Made by a program: the position numbers and the translations under genes. The notes beneath the pieces are model-generated. The model saw only the letters and a program-made list of their open reading frames with translations. It was not told where the DNA came from and did no database searches. From an uncultured Collinsella sp. (lineage in GTDB: Bacteria > Actinomycetota > Coriobacteriia > Coriobacteriales > Coriobacteriaceae), in NCBI GenBank assembly GCA_959026725.1, contig CAUFMG010000014.1:1-64000 (forward strand): a stretch of DNA of 64,000 bases, in the 5' to 3' direction. Positions 35,431 to 43,281 of this stretch are shown here, piece by piece; within the stretch, counting starts at the first letter, position 1; each line of letters begins with the position of its first letter.

Positions 35431-36624
35431 CTATTGCGAGGGCTTGCCTCCGCTTGAATCGTCCCTCGGGTTGGCCTGCATTGAGCACCCCCCCTCCCGC
35501 GCGAGATTTTCGAACAGGCTGCGGTACAGCGCGTCCATGGCCAAAACGCTGCGGTGCGCGTCCAGCCGCTTCATGCCGCCGCGCCAGCTCTGGTAGCTCT
35601 GCTCCACCTGCTCGGGGGTCATGACGCCATCGGCGACCATGCGGGCCATCTTCTTGAGCTTGCGGCGCTCCCGCGTTATGGAGTCTCGGCACGGCTTCAC
35701 GACTATGCGGCCCGTCTCCGTGTAGAAGATGCGCTTCTTCAGCCACGTGAAGCCGCGCGTGAGCTTCACCACGCGGGTCTTGCGCGGGTTCAGCTCTATA
35801 CCAAGCTCGGCGCACTTGCGCCCTATCAGCAGCAGGCACACCTGGAGGTATTCCTTGCTCTCGTGGATCAGGTAGAAGTCGTCCATATAGCGCCCGTAGG
35901 CCTCGGAGCGCAGCATCTCGGTCACGTAGTGGTCGATGCGGTTGGGGTGGGCCACCGCGCATATCTGGTTCGGCTCGCTGCCCAGACCCAGGCCCACCTC
36001 GCCCTGTGCGTCTATCAGGCGGTGCTCGAGGGCGACCACGCGCGGATCGAGCAGTGCGTCGGACACCTGCCGCTTGACGGGTTCGTGGGCTATGCGGGCG
36101 AAGTAATCTGAGAAGTCGCCCAAAAGGATGTATCCCTCGCGTCTGTGCCGCCGCCAGTGGTCGGCCAGGTGGCGCTTGAGCAGCTTCAGGGCGTAGTCGG
36201 TGCCGCGCCCCTTGATGTTGGCGGAGTTGGCCGTTATGAGCGTCGGGACTATCGCGGGTACGAGGGCGTTCTGAGAAAGCGACTTCTGAATCACTCGCTC
36301 TGGGAAGTGCACGGCGCTGATGTGGCGCAGCTTGCCGCGCTCCCACAGGTCGAAGCGGATGAAGCCCCGGCATATGTCGCGGCCCTCCAGAAGGTCGTTC
36401 CTCGATTTGACCGCGTTTCGCAGGTAGTCCTTCATATAACGCTGCGTGGATGCCTTCCACATCACGCCGCGCGCGGCCTGCTTCGATGCCTTGCACAGGC
36501 TGTTGAGGTCGGCCACGGTCTCAAGCGTGCACGCCTTGACGCGCTCGGCCTTGGCCTGCGCGCGCTTCTCCTCGCGGCGCTTGCGGCGCGCCGCCCGCCT
36601 TTGCTCGGAGTTCACAGGAGGCAC
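35431..36624 (-). CDS. Reverse transcriptase of a diversity-generating retroelement
   Basis: The product is 397 aa from GTG 36624 (a second GTG at 36615; neither has a good ribosome site, which suggests low or coupled translation). RT motifs: GDFSDYF with the first catalytic Asp near 170, the motif-4 region GLGLGSEPNQ (211-220), the catalytic YMDD (246-249), then ELGIELNPRKTRVVK and FTWLKKRIFYT. DGR enzymes usually have LGxxxSQ in motif 4; here it is LGSEPNQ. The Lys/Arg-rich first 30 residues may bind RNA. It copies the template repeat into mutated cDNA together with the Avd protein encoded upstream. Placement next to Avd, TR and VR makes the DGR assignment strong. Confidence 0.93.
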   Translation of the reverse strand: MPPVNSEQRRAARRKRREEKRAQAKAERVKACTLETVADLNSLCKASKQAARGVMWKASTQRYMKDYLRNAVKSRNDLLEGRDICRGFIRFDLWERGKLRHISAVHFPERVIQKSLSQNALVPAIVPTLITANSANIKGRGTDYALKLLKRHLADHWRRHRREGYILLGDFSDYFARIAHEPVKRQVSDALLDPRVVALEHRLIDAQGEVGLGLGSEPNQICAVAHPNRIDHYVTEMLRSEAYGRYMDDFYLIHESKEYLQVCLLLIGRKCAELGIELNPRKTRVVKLTRGFTWLKKRIFYTETGRIVVKPCRDSITRERRKLKKMARMVADGVMTPEQVEQSYQSWRGGMKRLDAHRSVLAMDALYRSLFENLAREGGCSMQANPRDDSSGGKPSQ

Positions 36625-36827
36625 CCCGCGCGGCTTGCAATGTGGCTCTGGCAGCCGCTTGAGGTATGGCCATGAAACGCGGCGAAGCCACAGAGCGCCG
36701 CGCCATGCAAGCAGCGTCCGGCCACCCTCGCGGGGTGCGTATTTACGGGCGCATGCCCGACGGTCGCGCCTTCCTTCCTCTTCGCGCTCTGCTTTCGGCT
36801 CTGGGGCCTACTCGGTCTGGCAATAAG
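36625..36827 (-). ncRNA. DGR spacer RNA between template repeat and RT gene
   Basis: 203 bases without a convincing gene separate the template repeat from the reverse transcriptase. In studied DGRs the RNA downstream of TR in this place is needed for cDNA priming. No minus-strand protein of recognisable kind is encoded. The role is inferred from arrangement. Confidence 0.5.
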
Positions 36828-36956
36828 GGAATCCGGGGCGGGGGCGAACCCAGACGTTCGTCGCCGAGTTGTAGTTGGCATTGCCGTTGTTGTTGACGTA
36901 GCACACGTCGGACGACGAGCCACCCATGACGGAACGCAGCCACCAGTTGTACCGAT
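36828..36956 (-). repeat. DGR template repeat (TR)
   Basis: 129 bp matching the variable repeat 37562-37690 without gaps. Thirteen mismatches; twelve lie at adenines of this copy (coding sense), one is T in this copy and G in VR (36915). In the target frame it is rich in AAC and TAC codons (YVNNNGNANYNSATNVW), the usual design for adenine mutagenesis. It lies between avd and the RT gene. Confidence 0.95.
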
Positions 36957-36979
36957 ATACAAGGCGGGACCGCCTCCCA

Positions 36980-37450
36980 TTATAGCGAACGCAGGCGCTC
37001 TAGCTCGGCCTCGGCCTCGGCTATGCGCTCCTCGGTGGACTTCTTGCCGGTGACGCGCACGTTCTTGCGCGCGCCCTTCAGCAGCTTGATCTCCTCCTCG
37101 ACCATTCCCGCCAGCTCCTCGAAGCGGTTGGCGTTCACGGGCAGGCCGATATCCATGAGGCACTGCATGTCCAGAATAAGCTGCTCGCAGTCCGCTATGG
37201 CCAGCGTCAGGTAGCGTTTCCTCTCCAGCGCGTTGAACGAGGTGTTGGGGTAGAAGCAGTCGGCGCGGTTGACGTTGTACACGATGCTGCGCGCCGTCTC
37301 CACGGTCGGCACCGCGTTTAGCAGCCTGTAGGCCTTGGGCACTACCGAGGAGGACGCCATCAACTTGTTGACCTCCACGCGGATGGCGATGGCCTGCGTG
37401 AAGAACTTGTACTCGGAAACCTCGCGGTTTCGCTGGTAGACGCCGCTCAT
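36980..37450 (-). CDS. avd: Avd-like accessory protein of the DGR
   Basis: The product is 156 aa from ATG 37450 with a near-ideal AGGAGG site seven bases upstream. It is helical and basic and fits the four-helix-bundle (bAvd/23S-insert-like) family: EYKFFTQAIAIRVEVNKLM, LNAVPTVETARSIVYNVNRA and RKRYLTLAIADCEQLILDMQ. Avd forms a pentamer that binds the RT and template RNA. Its stop lies 23 bp before the template repeat. A tail of about 30 residues (KKSTEERIAEAEAELERLRSL) is an extra coiled coil. Confidence 0.85.
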   Translation of the reverse strand: MSGVYQRNREVSEYKFFTQAIAIRVEVNKLMASSSVVPKAYRLLNAVPTVETARSIVYNVNRADCFYPNTSFNALERKRYLTLAIADCEQLILDMQCLMDIGLPVNANRFEELAGMVEEEIKLLKGARKNVRVTGKKSTEERIAEAEAELERLRSL

Positions 37451-37471
37451 GGCACCTCCTGGGGAACTGGC

Positions 37472-37494
37472 AAAAAACGGCCCGCTTCGCGGGC
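37472..37494 (-). terminator. Terminator between target gene and avd
   Basis: A GCCCGC/GCGGGC hairpin (37480-37494) followed by six Ts on the minus strand (37472-37477). It would insulate the tail operon from the DGR genes, or attenuate them. Confidence 0.7.
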
Positions 37495-37498
37495 AGGA

Positions 37499-37521
37499 GG
37501 CGACCGCGCAAGGCGGTCGCC
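37499..37521. promoter_or_regulatory. Hairpin/cruciform downstream of the variable repeat
   Basis: A perfect 9-bp inverted repeat GGCGACCGC/GCGGTCGCC with a 5-base loop, 30 bp after the target stop. DGRs often carry such a cruciform after VR, where it raises homing efficiency. It could also be part of the terminator. Confidence 0.6.
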
Positions 37522-37550
37522 TAGAAGCAGAGTATAGAGCACTCGGCTGG

Positions 37551-38459
37551 CTAGCCGACGAGGAAGCCGGGGCGGGGGCGAACCCAGACGCTCGCCGCCG
37601 AGGTGCAGGAGGCATTGCCGTTGTCGCTGACGTAGCACACGTCGGACGCCGAGCCACCCATGACGGAACGCAGCCACCAGCCGCACCGATTTCCGTTGAT
37701 TCGGTGAGCGGTGTCGCGGAACAGGTCCCACTGGCAGTCGAAGCCGACGCTGTAGCCCTTCGTCCCCCACACGGGGCAGCCGTACACCTCCATCTCCGAC
37801 AGCGAGAACACCTTGCCGATATCCTGCCAGCTCCACGAGTTGGAGTCGTTGAGCGTACCGCTTGCGCTGTACCGCTCCTCCAGCAGGACGCGCTGGGTGA
37901 GCAGGTACTTGGTCAGCCCCTCGGGCAGGCACGCCTCGAACAGCTTCTCCCACGCCTTGAGGTTGCTGTTCAGGTACGGGTTCTTCACGTCGGCGGTGCC
38001 CTGGTTCGTGTTGGTGGTGTTCCACATCAGGAAGCTGTCGTTTGCCACGCCTGTCACGGATTTTGCCACGGCCACGGGGGCGGACGCCACGAACGCGATA
38101 TGGTGGCCCTTGCTGTTGTCGCCGCAGTAGAGGTACGGGTCGATGTGGGCAAGCAGGAACCGCGCAGATTGCTGGGTGGTGACGGCGGACGCGCTCACGA
38201 GAGGCACGTCGATGTAGTCCCCGACGCGAAGGCCCGCGAAGTTGCCGGCCGCCGCTCGCTTGTGCAGCGCGTCGTACACGCTGCCGCTGCCGATCTCTCC
38301 CGCCAGGATGGTGGCGATGCTCTGCCCGCCGTACTTGCCGATTTGGCCCTGGCGGTTGTACTCGGCGTTGTTGAGCGCCGTCTGCGCGTTGCTGCGCGCG
38401 GTATCGTCGATGACGTTGAGCGACTGGCCGCCGACGACCAGCGTCTTTGCATTTGCCAT
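37551..38459 (-). CDS. DGR target: tail receptor-binding protein with C-type-lectin-like variable end
   Basis: The product is 302 aa from ATG 38459 (GGAGGATAA just upstream). The N-terminal 60 residues look like a trimeric tail-fibre linker. From about residue 80 to the end is a formylglycine/C-type-lectin or DUF6273-like fold (YIDVPLVSA ... PYLNSNLKAWEKLF ... FSLSEMEVYGCPVWG ... WWLRSVMGG ... VWVRPRP). The last 44 residues (257-300) are encoded by the variable repeat. Relative to TR, residues 259, 260, 278, 279, 284, 285, 286, 289 and 290 are changed through adenine positions. It is the last gene of the tail operon, where the host-contacting protein of siphoviruses usually is. The bound ligand is unknown. 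Confidence 0.9.
   Translation of the reverse strand: MANAKTLVVGGQSLNVIDDTARSNAQTALNNAEYNRQGQIGKYGGQSIATILAGEIGSGSVYDALHKRAAAGNFAGLRVGDYIDVPLVSASAVTTQQSARFLLAHIDPYLYCGDNSKGHHIAFVASAPVAVAKSVTGVANDSFLMWNTTNTNQGTADVKNPYLNSNLKAWEKLFEACLPEGLTKYLLTQRVLLEERYSASGTLNDSNSWSWQDIGKVFSLSEMEVYGCPVWGTKGYSVGFDCQWDLFRDTAHRINGNRCGWWLRSVMGGSASDVCYVSDNGNASCTSAASVWVRPRPGFLVG
37562..37690 (-). repeat. DGR variable repeat (VR)
   Basis: 129 bp at the 3' end of the target gene, 116 of 129 positions identical to TR. The 24 bp at 37567-37590 are GC-rich and identical in both copies, matching the expected initiation-of-mutagenic-homing region at the 3' end. Confidence 0.95.
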
Positions 38460-38468
38460 TTATCCTCC

Positions 38469-39107
38469 TTAGGCAAGGGTTACCGTGCTGCCCGAGACCG
38501 AGCACGTGCCGCCGAACGACACCGTGTCGCCGGACACCGACGCCTTGGATGCCGGGCAGTAGACGGTCCCGTCCATGTAGATGAACTTGTCTGTCGCGTC
38601 GGCGAGCATCGTCGCGAGCTGGCCGTTCTGACGGCGCAGCTCCGCGATATCGGATTCGCCGCCGGCGCCCTGCGCCACCGAGTTCGCGATCTGCAGCGCC
38701 TGGTTCGCTGCGGCCTCGGCATGAGACGCCGCGCCGTTGGCCGCGGCGGCCGCATTGCTCGCCAGCGCAGTCGAGGCGCTTGCGGTATCGTTCGCGGCAT
38801 TCGCCTTCTGAACGGCGGCGTTGGCGTTCTCGGTGGCAGTCGAGCACTTCGCGGCGGCCGTTCTGGCAGCTCCGGCGGCGACGTTGGCGTCATATGCCTG
38901 GGTCTTTGCGGTGCCTGCGGCGCTGCTCGCCAGCGACGCGGCGCTCTCGGCCCTCTTTCGCGCCGCCTCGACTTCGTCGTAGTTTGCCGGGCGGAACAGG
39001 TAGGTGGTGATGCTACCGTCGCTCTCCGTCACGTCGAGGCCGTCGATATAGTCGTCCTCCCCGACCTTCACCTCGTAGACGGCGGACCCGTCGCTGTTGT
39101 TGGCCAT
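38469..39107 (-). CDS. Tail fibre/collar protein with Ala-rich coiled coil
   Basis: The product is 212 aa. A short N-terminal beta region is followed by an Ala-rich helical stretch of about 110 residues (ASLASSAAGTAKTQAY and so on), typical of fibre shafts, and a short beta-rich end (SVSGDTVSFGGTCSVSGSTVTLA). It lies 9 bp upstream of the DGR target, so it may form the stalk that carries it. Shaft assignment is from composition. Confidence 0.7.
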   Translation of the reverse strand: MANNSDGSAVYEVKVGEDDYIDGLDVTESDGSITTYLFRPANYDEVEAARKRAESAASLASSAAGTAKTQAYDANVAAGAARTAAAKCSTATENANAAVQKANAANDTASASTALASNAAAAANGAASHAEAAANQALQIANSVAQGAGGESDIAELRRQNGQLATMLADATDKFIYMDGTVYCPASKASVSGDTVSFGGTCSVSGSTVTLA

Positions 39108-39144
39108 GCGGCTTCCCTTCCGCGGGCCTGCGCCCGCACGATAA

Positions 39145-39390
39145 TCAAGCGATGATCCCGATCGCCGTCCAGAGCGGCGGCGACCCGATGAGGATGGCGC
39201 GCTGACCGGGCGCCGCGCCCCGACAGGACGTCGTCATGCAGATGCCGGCGACAACCGAGCCCCCGATGCGCACGTCGACGGTCCTGGAGTCCGCCGCGAC
39301 GACGGTGCCGTAGGCGATCGAGACGCCGGGCGCCGAAGGGCCGGCGACGATATCGGCGAGGTCCGCGGCCAGGGACGGCATGGCGCTCAC
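39145..39390 (-). CDS. Small phage baseplate-region protein
   Basis: The product is 81 aa from GTG 39390, overlapping the upstream stop (GTGA). It is beta-rich (VSIAYGTVVAADSRTVDVRIGGSVVAGI), like the OB-type small baseplate proteins. No firm family. Confidence 0.6.
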   Translation of the reverse strand: MSAMPSLAADLADIVAGPSAPGVSIAYGTVVAADSRTVDVRIGGSVVAGICMTTSCRGAAPGQRAILIGSPPLWTAIGIIA

Positions 39391-40961
39391 GAGGCATCAC
39401 CCCTCATGTACATGCGGAGCTCGATCCTCATGGGGCATCCCATCGAGAGCTCGAGGTCCATCTTCCGGATGCAGGCGCGGGCGAGCTCGATCCCGACAGA
39501 CGGCAGCCTGATGGCGCACGCCGAGTAGACGTCCGCCGACGGGTTGAAGATCGCCGTGATGATCGGGCGGCGGATGACCGAGCACTCGGTGGCGAGCAGG
39601 CTCGCCGCCTTCTCGTTCGCAGCCTCGACCGCGAACTGCGTTGCCACAACGCCCTCCTCGACCTTGACCTGCGCTACGTCGATGTACGATCCGGTCGGCG
39701 CGCTAGCGGCAAGGTAGATGTAGCCCGCGCTGTATTCCTCGGACTTGGCCGGGGTGGCCGTGAGCGACAGCCTCGTCCAGCCTGGCCCGATGGCGACCGT
39801 CGCGGTCTCTCCCCCGTCGTCCTCGCGCCAGATTGGCTGGACCCTCACCTGCACCCTCTGCGACGCGTAGAGGTAGACGGACTCGGTGTACGGCTGGCCC
39901 TTCTTGAGGAATATCTTGTCCTGGGCGATGCCGATCTCACCGGAGCCCGACCCCTTCGTGATGCGGATCGCCTGGCTGATGCCGCCGATCGGGCACCCGG
40001 AAACGCCGACGGTCTCGATGGTCCCCCCGCCGCCACTGCACCTGAAGGTCGCGCTGTCGTGGGTGCCGTCTCCGGCGAGCGGGTAGGAGCCGCCGGCGAT
40101 GACGCTCTCCCCTGACGGGAGGTCGCTGTACTGGTACCGCTTCACGATGCGGCGGCCCGTGGAGACGGTCGACCACTCGCTCTGCGGGCTGTCGTCCGAG
40201 GCCGTTCCCCTGACGCTCTCGCCCTGGGTAGCGAAGTCGACGTGCACCACGTTCACCGCGTCGAAGTCGTCCTGCTCGTCGGTGAGGTCGGGAAGCACCC
40301 GGCAGTCCTCGCCCTCTGAGAAGGTGTGGTCGATCGGCCTCGCCGCCGGTTCCAGGTAACGCCTGAACAGCACGCGCCCGTAGGCGTCGGTCGACGCGCT
40401 CCTGAATCCTGCGGCCGAGAGCAGCCTGTTGACCGCGCCCAGCTTGTTGTCCGGCGTGTCCGCCGTGGCGGCGATCCCGAAGACCCATGCCGTTGACAGC
40501 GTGTAGTCGCTCGGCTCCGCGACCACCTCGAGCCCGCACCCCTCCGCGATCGCCTTGGCCGCGGAGACCGCGTTTGCGCCGGCCGGCACGGTGTACGGCT
40601 CGTCGAAGTCGTCCTTCGCGAGGTCGTGGAGTCTGCCGTAGAGCGTCGCGATGCCGGTCGCCACCTCGCCGCTCACCGTGCGGGACGGCGTCGAGCACTC
40701 GAAGGTCCCCAGGCACACGGTGCGCGACGCGCCCGAGATCGGGTCCTCCGCGTCGAGGTAGATGCGCACGAAGTCGTTGCCCATGTCGAGCCTGCCGACG
40801 TAGTCCAGCGATGCGGACTCATAGGTGTCCGTGTCCTGGTTGCGGCTGATGCTCCCGCCGGTGAAGCACTCGATGGCGCCGGTCTCCAGGCCGGTCGACC
40901 GCGAAACGCGGGCGTACCGGTAGGAGGTCCTGAACGACGCGAGCCAGATATCATCCGACAC
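39387..40961 (-). CDS. Phage tail/baseplate protein with carbohydrate-binding-like domain
   Basis: The product is 524 aa. Its N-terminal 230 residues resemble siphovirus baseplate hub or distal tail proteins (SRNQDTDTYESASLDYVGRL ... RIYLDAED). Residues about 290-430 look like a CBM4/9-type jelly roll (KIFLKKGQPYTESVYLYAS ... WTRLSLTATPAKS). A hub that can touch glycans is plausible. It overlaps its upstream neighbour by 11 bases. Confidence 0.7.
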   Translation of the reverse strand: MSDDIWLASFRTSYRYARVSRSTGLETGAIECFTGGSISRNQDTDTYESASLDYVGRLDMGNDFVRIYLDAEDPISGASRTVCLGTFECSTPSRTVSGEVATGIATLYGRLHDLAKDDFDEPYTVPAGANAVSAAKAIAEGCGLEVVAEPSDYTLSTAWVFGIAATADTPDNKLGAVNRLLSAAGFRSASTDAYGRVLFRRYLEPAARPIDHTFSEGEDCRVLPDLTDEQDDFDAVNVVHVDFATQGESVRGTASDDSPQSEWSTVSTGRRIVKRYQYSDLPSGESVIAGGSYPLAGDGTHDSATFRCSGGGGTIETVGVSGCPIGGISQAIRITKGSGSGEIGIAQDKIFLKKGQPYTESVYLYASQRVQVRVQPIWREDDGGETATVAIGPGWTRLSLTATPAKSEEYSAGYIYLAASAPTGSYIDVAQVKVEEGVVATQFAVEAANEKAASLLATECSVIRRPIITAIFNPSADVYSACAIRLPSVGIELARACIRKMDLELSMGCPMRIELRMYMRGDAS

Positions 40962-43278
40962 CGTTGGGCTCCCTCCATCGCTCCCTCTTCGTCGATACGG
41001 ACACCCTGTAGTCCTCAGGCGCGCACCTGGTGAGCGTCCCCGTGACGGCGGCGAAGCCGCGGTCGCCCAGATGGGGTCGCACCCAGGCGCTTCCGTAGCG
41101 GCCGAACAGGCCGCGGACGCGCAGGTAGTCGTCCTCCTCGATCGTGAACTCCATCGACTCCTTCATCGAGAGGTTGCCGCTCTCGAACCCCATGGGCAGG
41201 CCGCCGCCGACGAAGTGGAACTGGTCGCGCTCGCGCTCGGGGCTCGCCGAGTACTGCGGCGGGCCGCCCATGTTCCTGTCGCCCACGACGACCTCGGAGG
41301 CGTCCGACCCGAAGTTGAGGGCGAACCCGTCGCACGGGCACACGGTCCCCACCTCGGTCGTCGAGGTGGTTCCGGAGGCCGCGTAGCCGCGCGCGACGTA
41401 GGAGAACCCGACGTTGAGCGGCGGCAGGCGGTCGATGACGCTCTGCCCGGACTTGAGGCCGCTCGCGAGCAGGAGCCTCGAGCCGTCCGCGAGCACGCGC
41501 TCGATATCGAACGAGGCGCACGGCGGGAGGCTGTGGACGGTTGCGCGCGTCCCCTTTATGGACATGCCGCCCCTGATGCGGATGTTGCCCTCGGGCGTCA
41601 TGGCCATGGGGCCGCGCAGCTTGTGGTCCCTGACGGCGAACTCGGAGATGCCGTCTCGCACCGTGACGACGGCCGCGAGCGCCTCGTCGTAGGAGACGTT
41701 GACGATGGGCGTGGCGGGCACGAGCCAGTCGGTCGAGAACGAACGGGTGACGGTCGTGGACAGGCTCGAGCCGCCGCGGACGGTGAGCTCGAGGACGTAC
41801 GCGGACCTGTTCTCCAGGCCGGAGGCTATCTCGTGCGACCGCTCGCCCGCGGCGACCGACGTGTCGATGACCGCTGAGCCGCCGCGCAGCAGCCTCAGGC
41901 GCTGATAGGTGATGCCCGTCTCGTCGACAGCGGTCCAGGCGGCGCGCAGCGGGAGCTCGACGACGGCCTCGCCGTCCTCCGTGGGGGTCGTGAAGAACGC
42001 CTGCGGCGGGTCGGCGACCCTGAACACTGCGTACTCCGACCACGCGCCCCATGACGGGTCGGCGCCCTTGGTGCGCACGCGCAGGCGATAGGTGCCCTTC
42101 ACCGACAGGCTCAGGGTTGTCGCCGAGGCGGGGCCGGTGATGTAGTGCGGGACGGTCTTGCCGTCCGGCTGGATCAGCTCTATCTGGGCCGCCGACTGCG
42201 CGGTGCCGTCGGGGTGGTTCCGCGTCCAGCCGATGGTCGCCGTCGACCCCGTCGGGTAGGCGGGCTCGGCCCCCGAGACGGCCGGCGCGTACGGCGGGCA
42301 GATCGTGGCCACGGCGTTGGATGCCGTCCACGCGGAGAAGACGGTGTCCCCCGCGCCCGCCACGGGCTTCTCGCGGTAGGTGCGAACCTCGTAGACGACC
42401 TTCTCTCCCGCCACGGCAGACGGGTCGGTCATGGTCCAGACGCCCGGCTCCTGTCTGTCGGCGGTAAGGGCGCGGGGCTTGTAGGTCCTGCCGCCGTCGG
42501 AGGTCGCGCGGACATCGAAGCCGCTAATCCAGAACGGGATATCGGGACCCCTGACGACCAGCGAGACCTCGCCGTCGCCGGAGCGCGATAGCGAGACCGA
42601 TGCCGGTGGGGAGGGCGTCTTGTAGACGCGCACGGAGCTCGTTCTCTCCGACGTGCCGCCTCGCCAGCGCGCCCTTACGTCGTAGTCGTAGTAATTGTTT
42701 GCCGATGTCGACGTGTCGCGCCAGTTGGAGATCGTGACGCTGTTGTATGGGTTCTCGGTGTCGCCGCCGTTGGCATGGCGGTAGACGTTGATGCCGTCGT
42801 AGTACTTCCTGGCATCGTCGTCCGGGTGGTTGACCCACTCGAGCTCGGTTGTCCCGTCGGTCGAGCGCGTGACCCTGAGGCCGGTCGGGGCCGCGGGCTC
42901 GTATGCCGGGACCTTGCCGATCCTGGCGCCCTCGCCGCAGGAGGTCGTCGCGCCGACCCCGCCGTAGCCGTTGACTGCCACGGACTCGGTGTACGCCTCG
43001 ACCCAGACGTCGTAGTCGTTGTCCTTGCGCTCCGCGTCGGTGTACCCACTGACGGTGACGGCGCGCTTCCAGGAGGAGGTCGTGTAGCCGTCGCCCGACG
43101 CGCGCCAGACGCCGCCGACCTTGACGTGCAGGCGCACGCCGTAGTAGTACCAGTCTCCGAAGTCGACGGTGGCGGTCCAGTAGATGCGGGCCGTGGTGTC
43201 GTTCACGTTCGACACGGACGTGGAGAGGTTGACGGTGTAGTACGTCACGCCTCCCCTGGTCGTCTGCGCTGATGCCAC
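40951..43278 (-). CDS. Tail protein with fibronectin type III-like repeats
   Basis: The product is 775 aa. An N-terminal beta domain (YYTVNLSTSVSNVNDTTARIYW) is followed by several FN3-like modules (PAAPTGLRVTRS, SPPASVSLSRSG, PAVSGAEPAYPTGSTATIGW and others, each about 90-100 residues). Such modules decorate tail or distal tail proteins and bind sugars on the host. It lies just after the tape measure in the order of expression. Confidence 0.75.
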   Translation of the reverse strand: MASAQTTRGGVTYYTVNLSTSVSNVNDTTARIYWTATVDFGDWYYYGVRLHVKVGGVWRASGDGYTTSSWKRAVTVSGYTDAERKDNDYDVWVEAYTESVAVNGYGGVGATTSCGEGARIGKVPAYEPAAPTGLRVTRSTDGTTELEWVNHPDDDARKYYDGINVYRHANGGDTENPYNSVTISNWRDTSTSANNYYDYDVRARWRGGTSERTSSVRVYKTPSPPASVSLSRSGDGEVSLVVRGPDIPFWISGFDVRATSDGGRTYKPRALTADRQEPGVWTMTDPSAVAGEKVVYEVRTYREKPVAGAGDTVFSAWTASNAVATICPPYAPAVSGAEPAYPTGSTATIGWTRNHPDGTAQSAAQIELIQPDGKTVPHYITGPASATTLSLSVKGTYRLRVRTKGADPSWGAWSEYAVFRVADPPQAFFTTPTEDGEAVVELPLRAAWTAVDETGITYQRLRLLRGGSAVIDTSVAAGERSHEIASGLENRSAYVLELTVRGGSSLSTTVTRSFSTDWLVPATPIVNVSYDEALAAVVTVRDGISEFAVRDHKLRGPMAMTPEGNIRIRGGMSIKGTRATVHSLPPCASFDIERVLADGSRLLLASGLKSGQSVIDRLPPLNVGFSYVARGYAASGTTSTTEVGTVCPCDGFALNFGSDASEVVVGDRNMGGPPQYSASPERERDQFHFVGGGLPMGFESGNLSMKESMEFTIEEDDYLRVRGLFGRYGSAWVRPHLGDRGFAAVTGTLTRCAPEDYRVSVSTKRERWREPNGVG

Positions 43279-43281
43279 CTG

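Noticed and set aside
36828..36956. Template repeat as a second, truncated tail-protein gene
   Set aside because: It has no start or flanking homology, lies between avd and RT, and differs from VR at adenines, so it is a DGR template.
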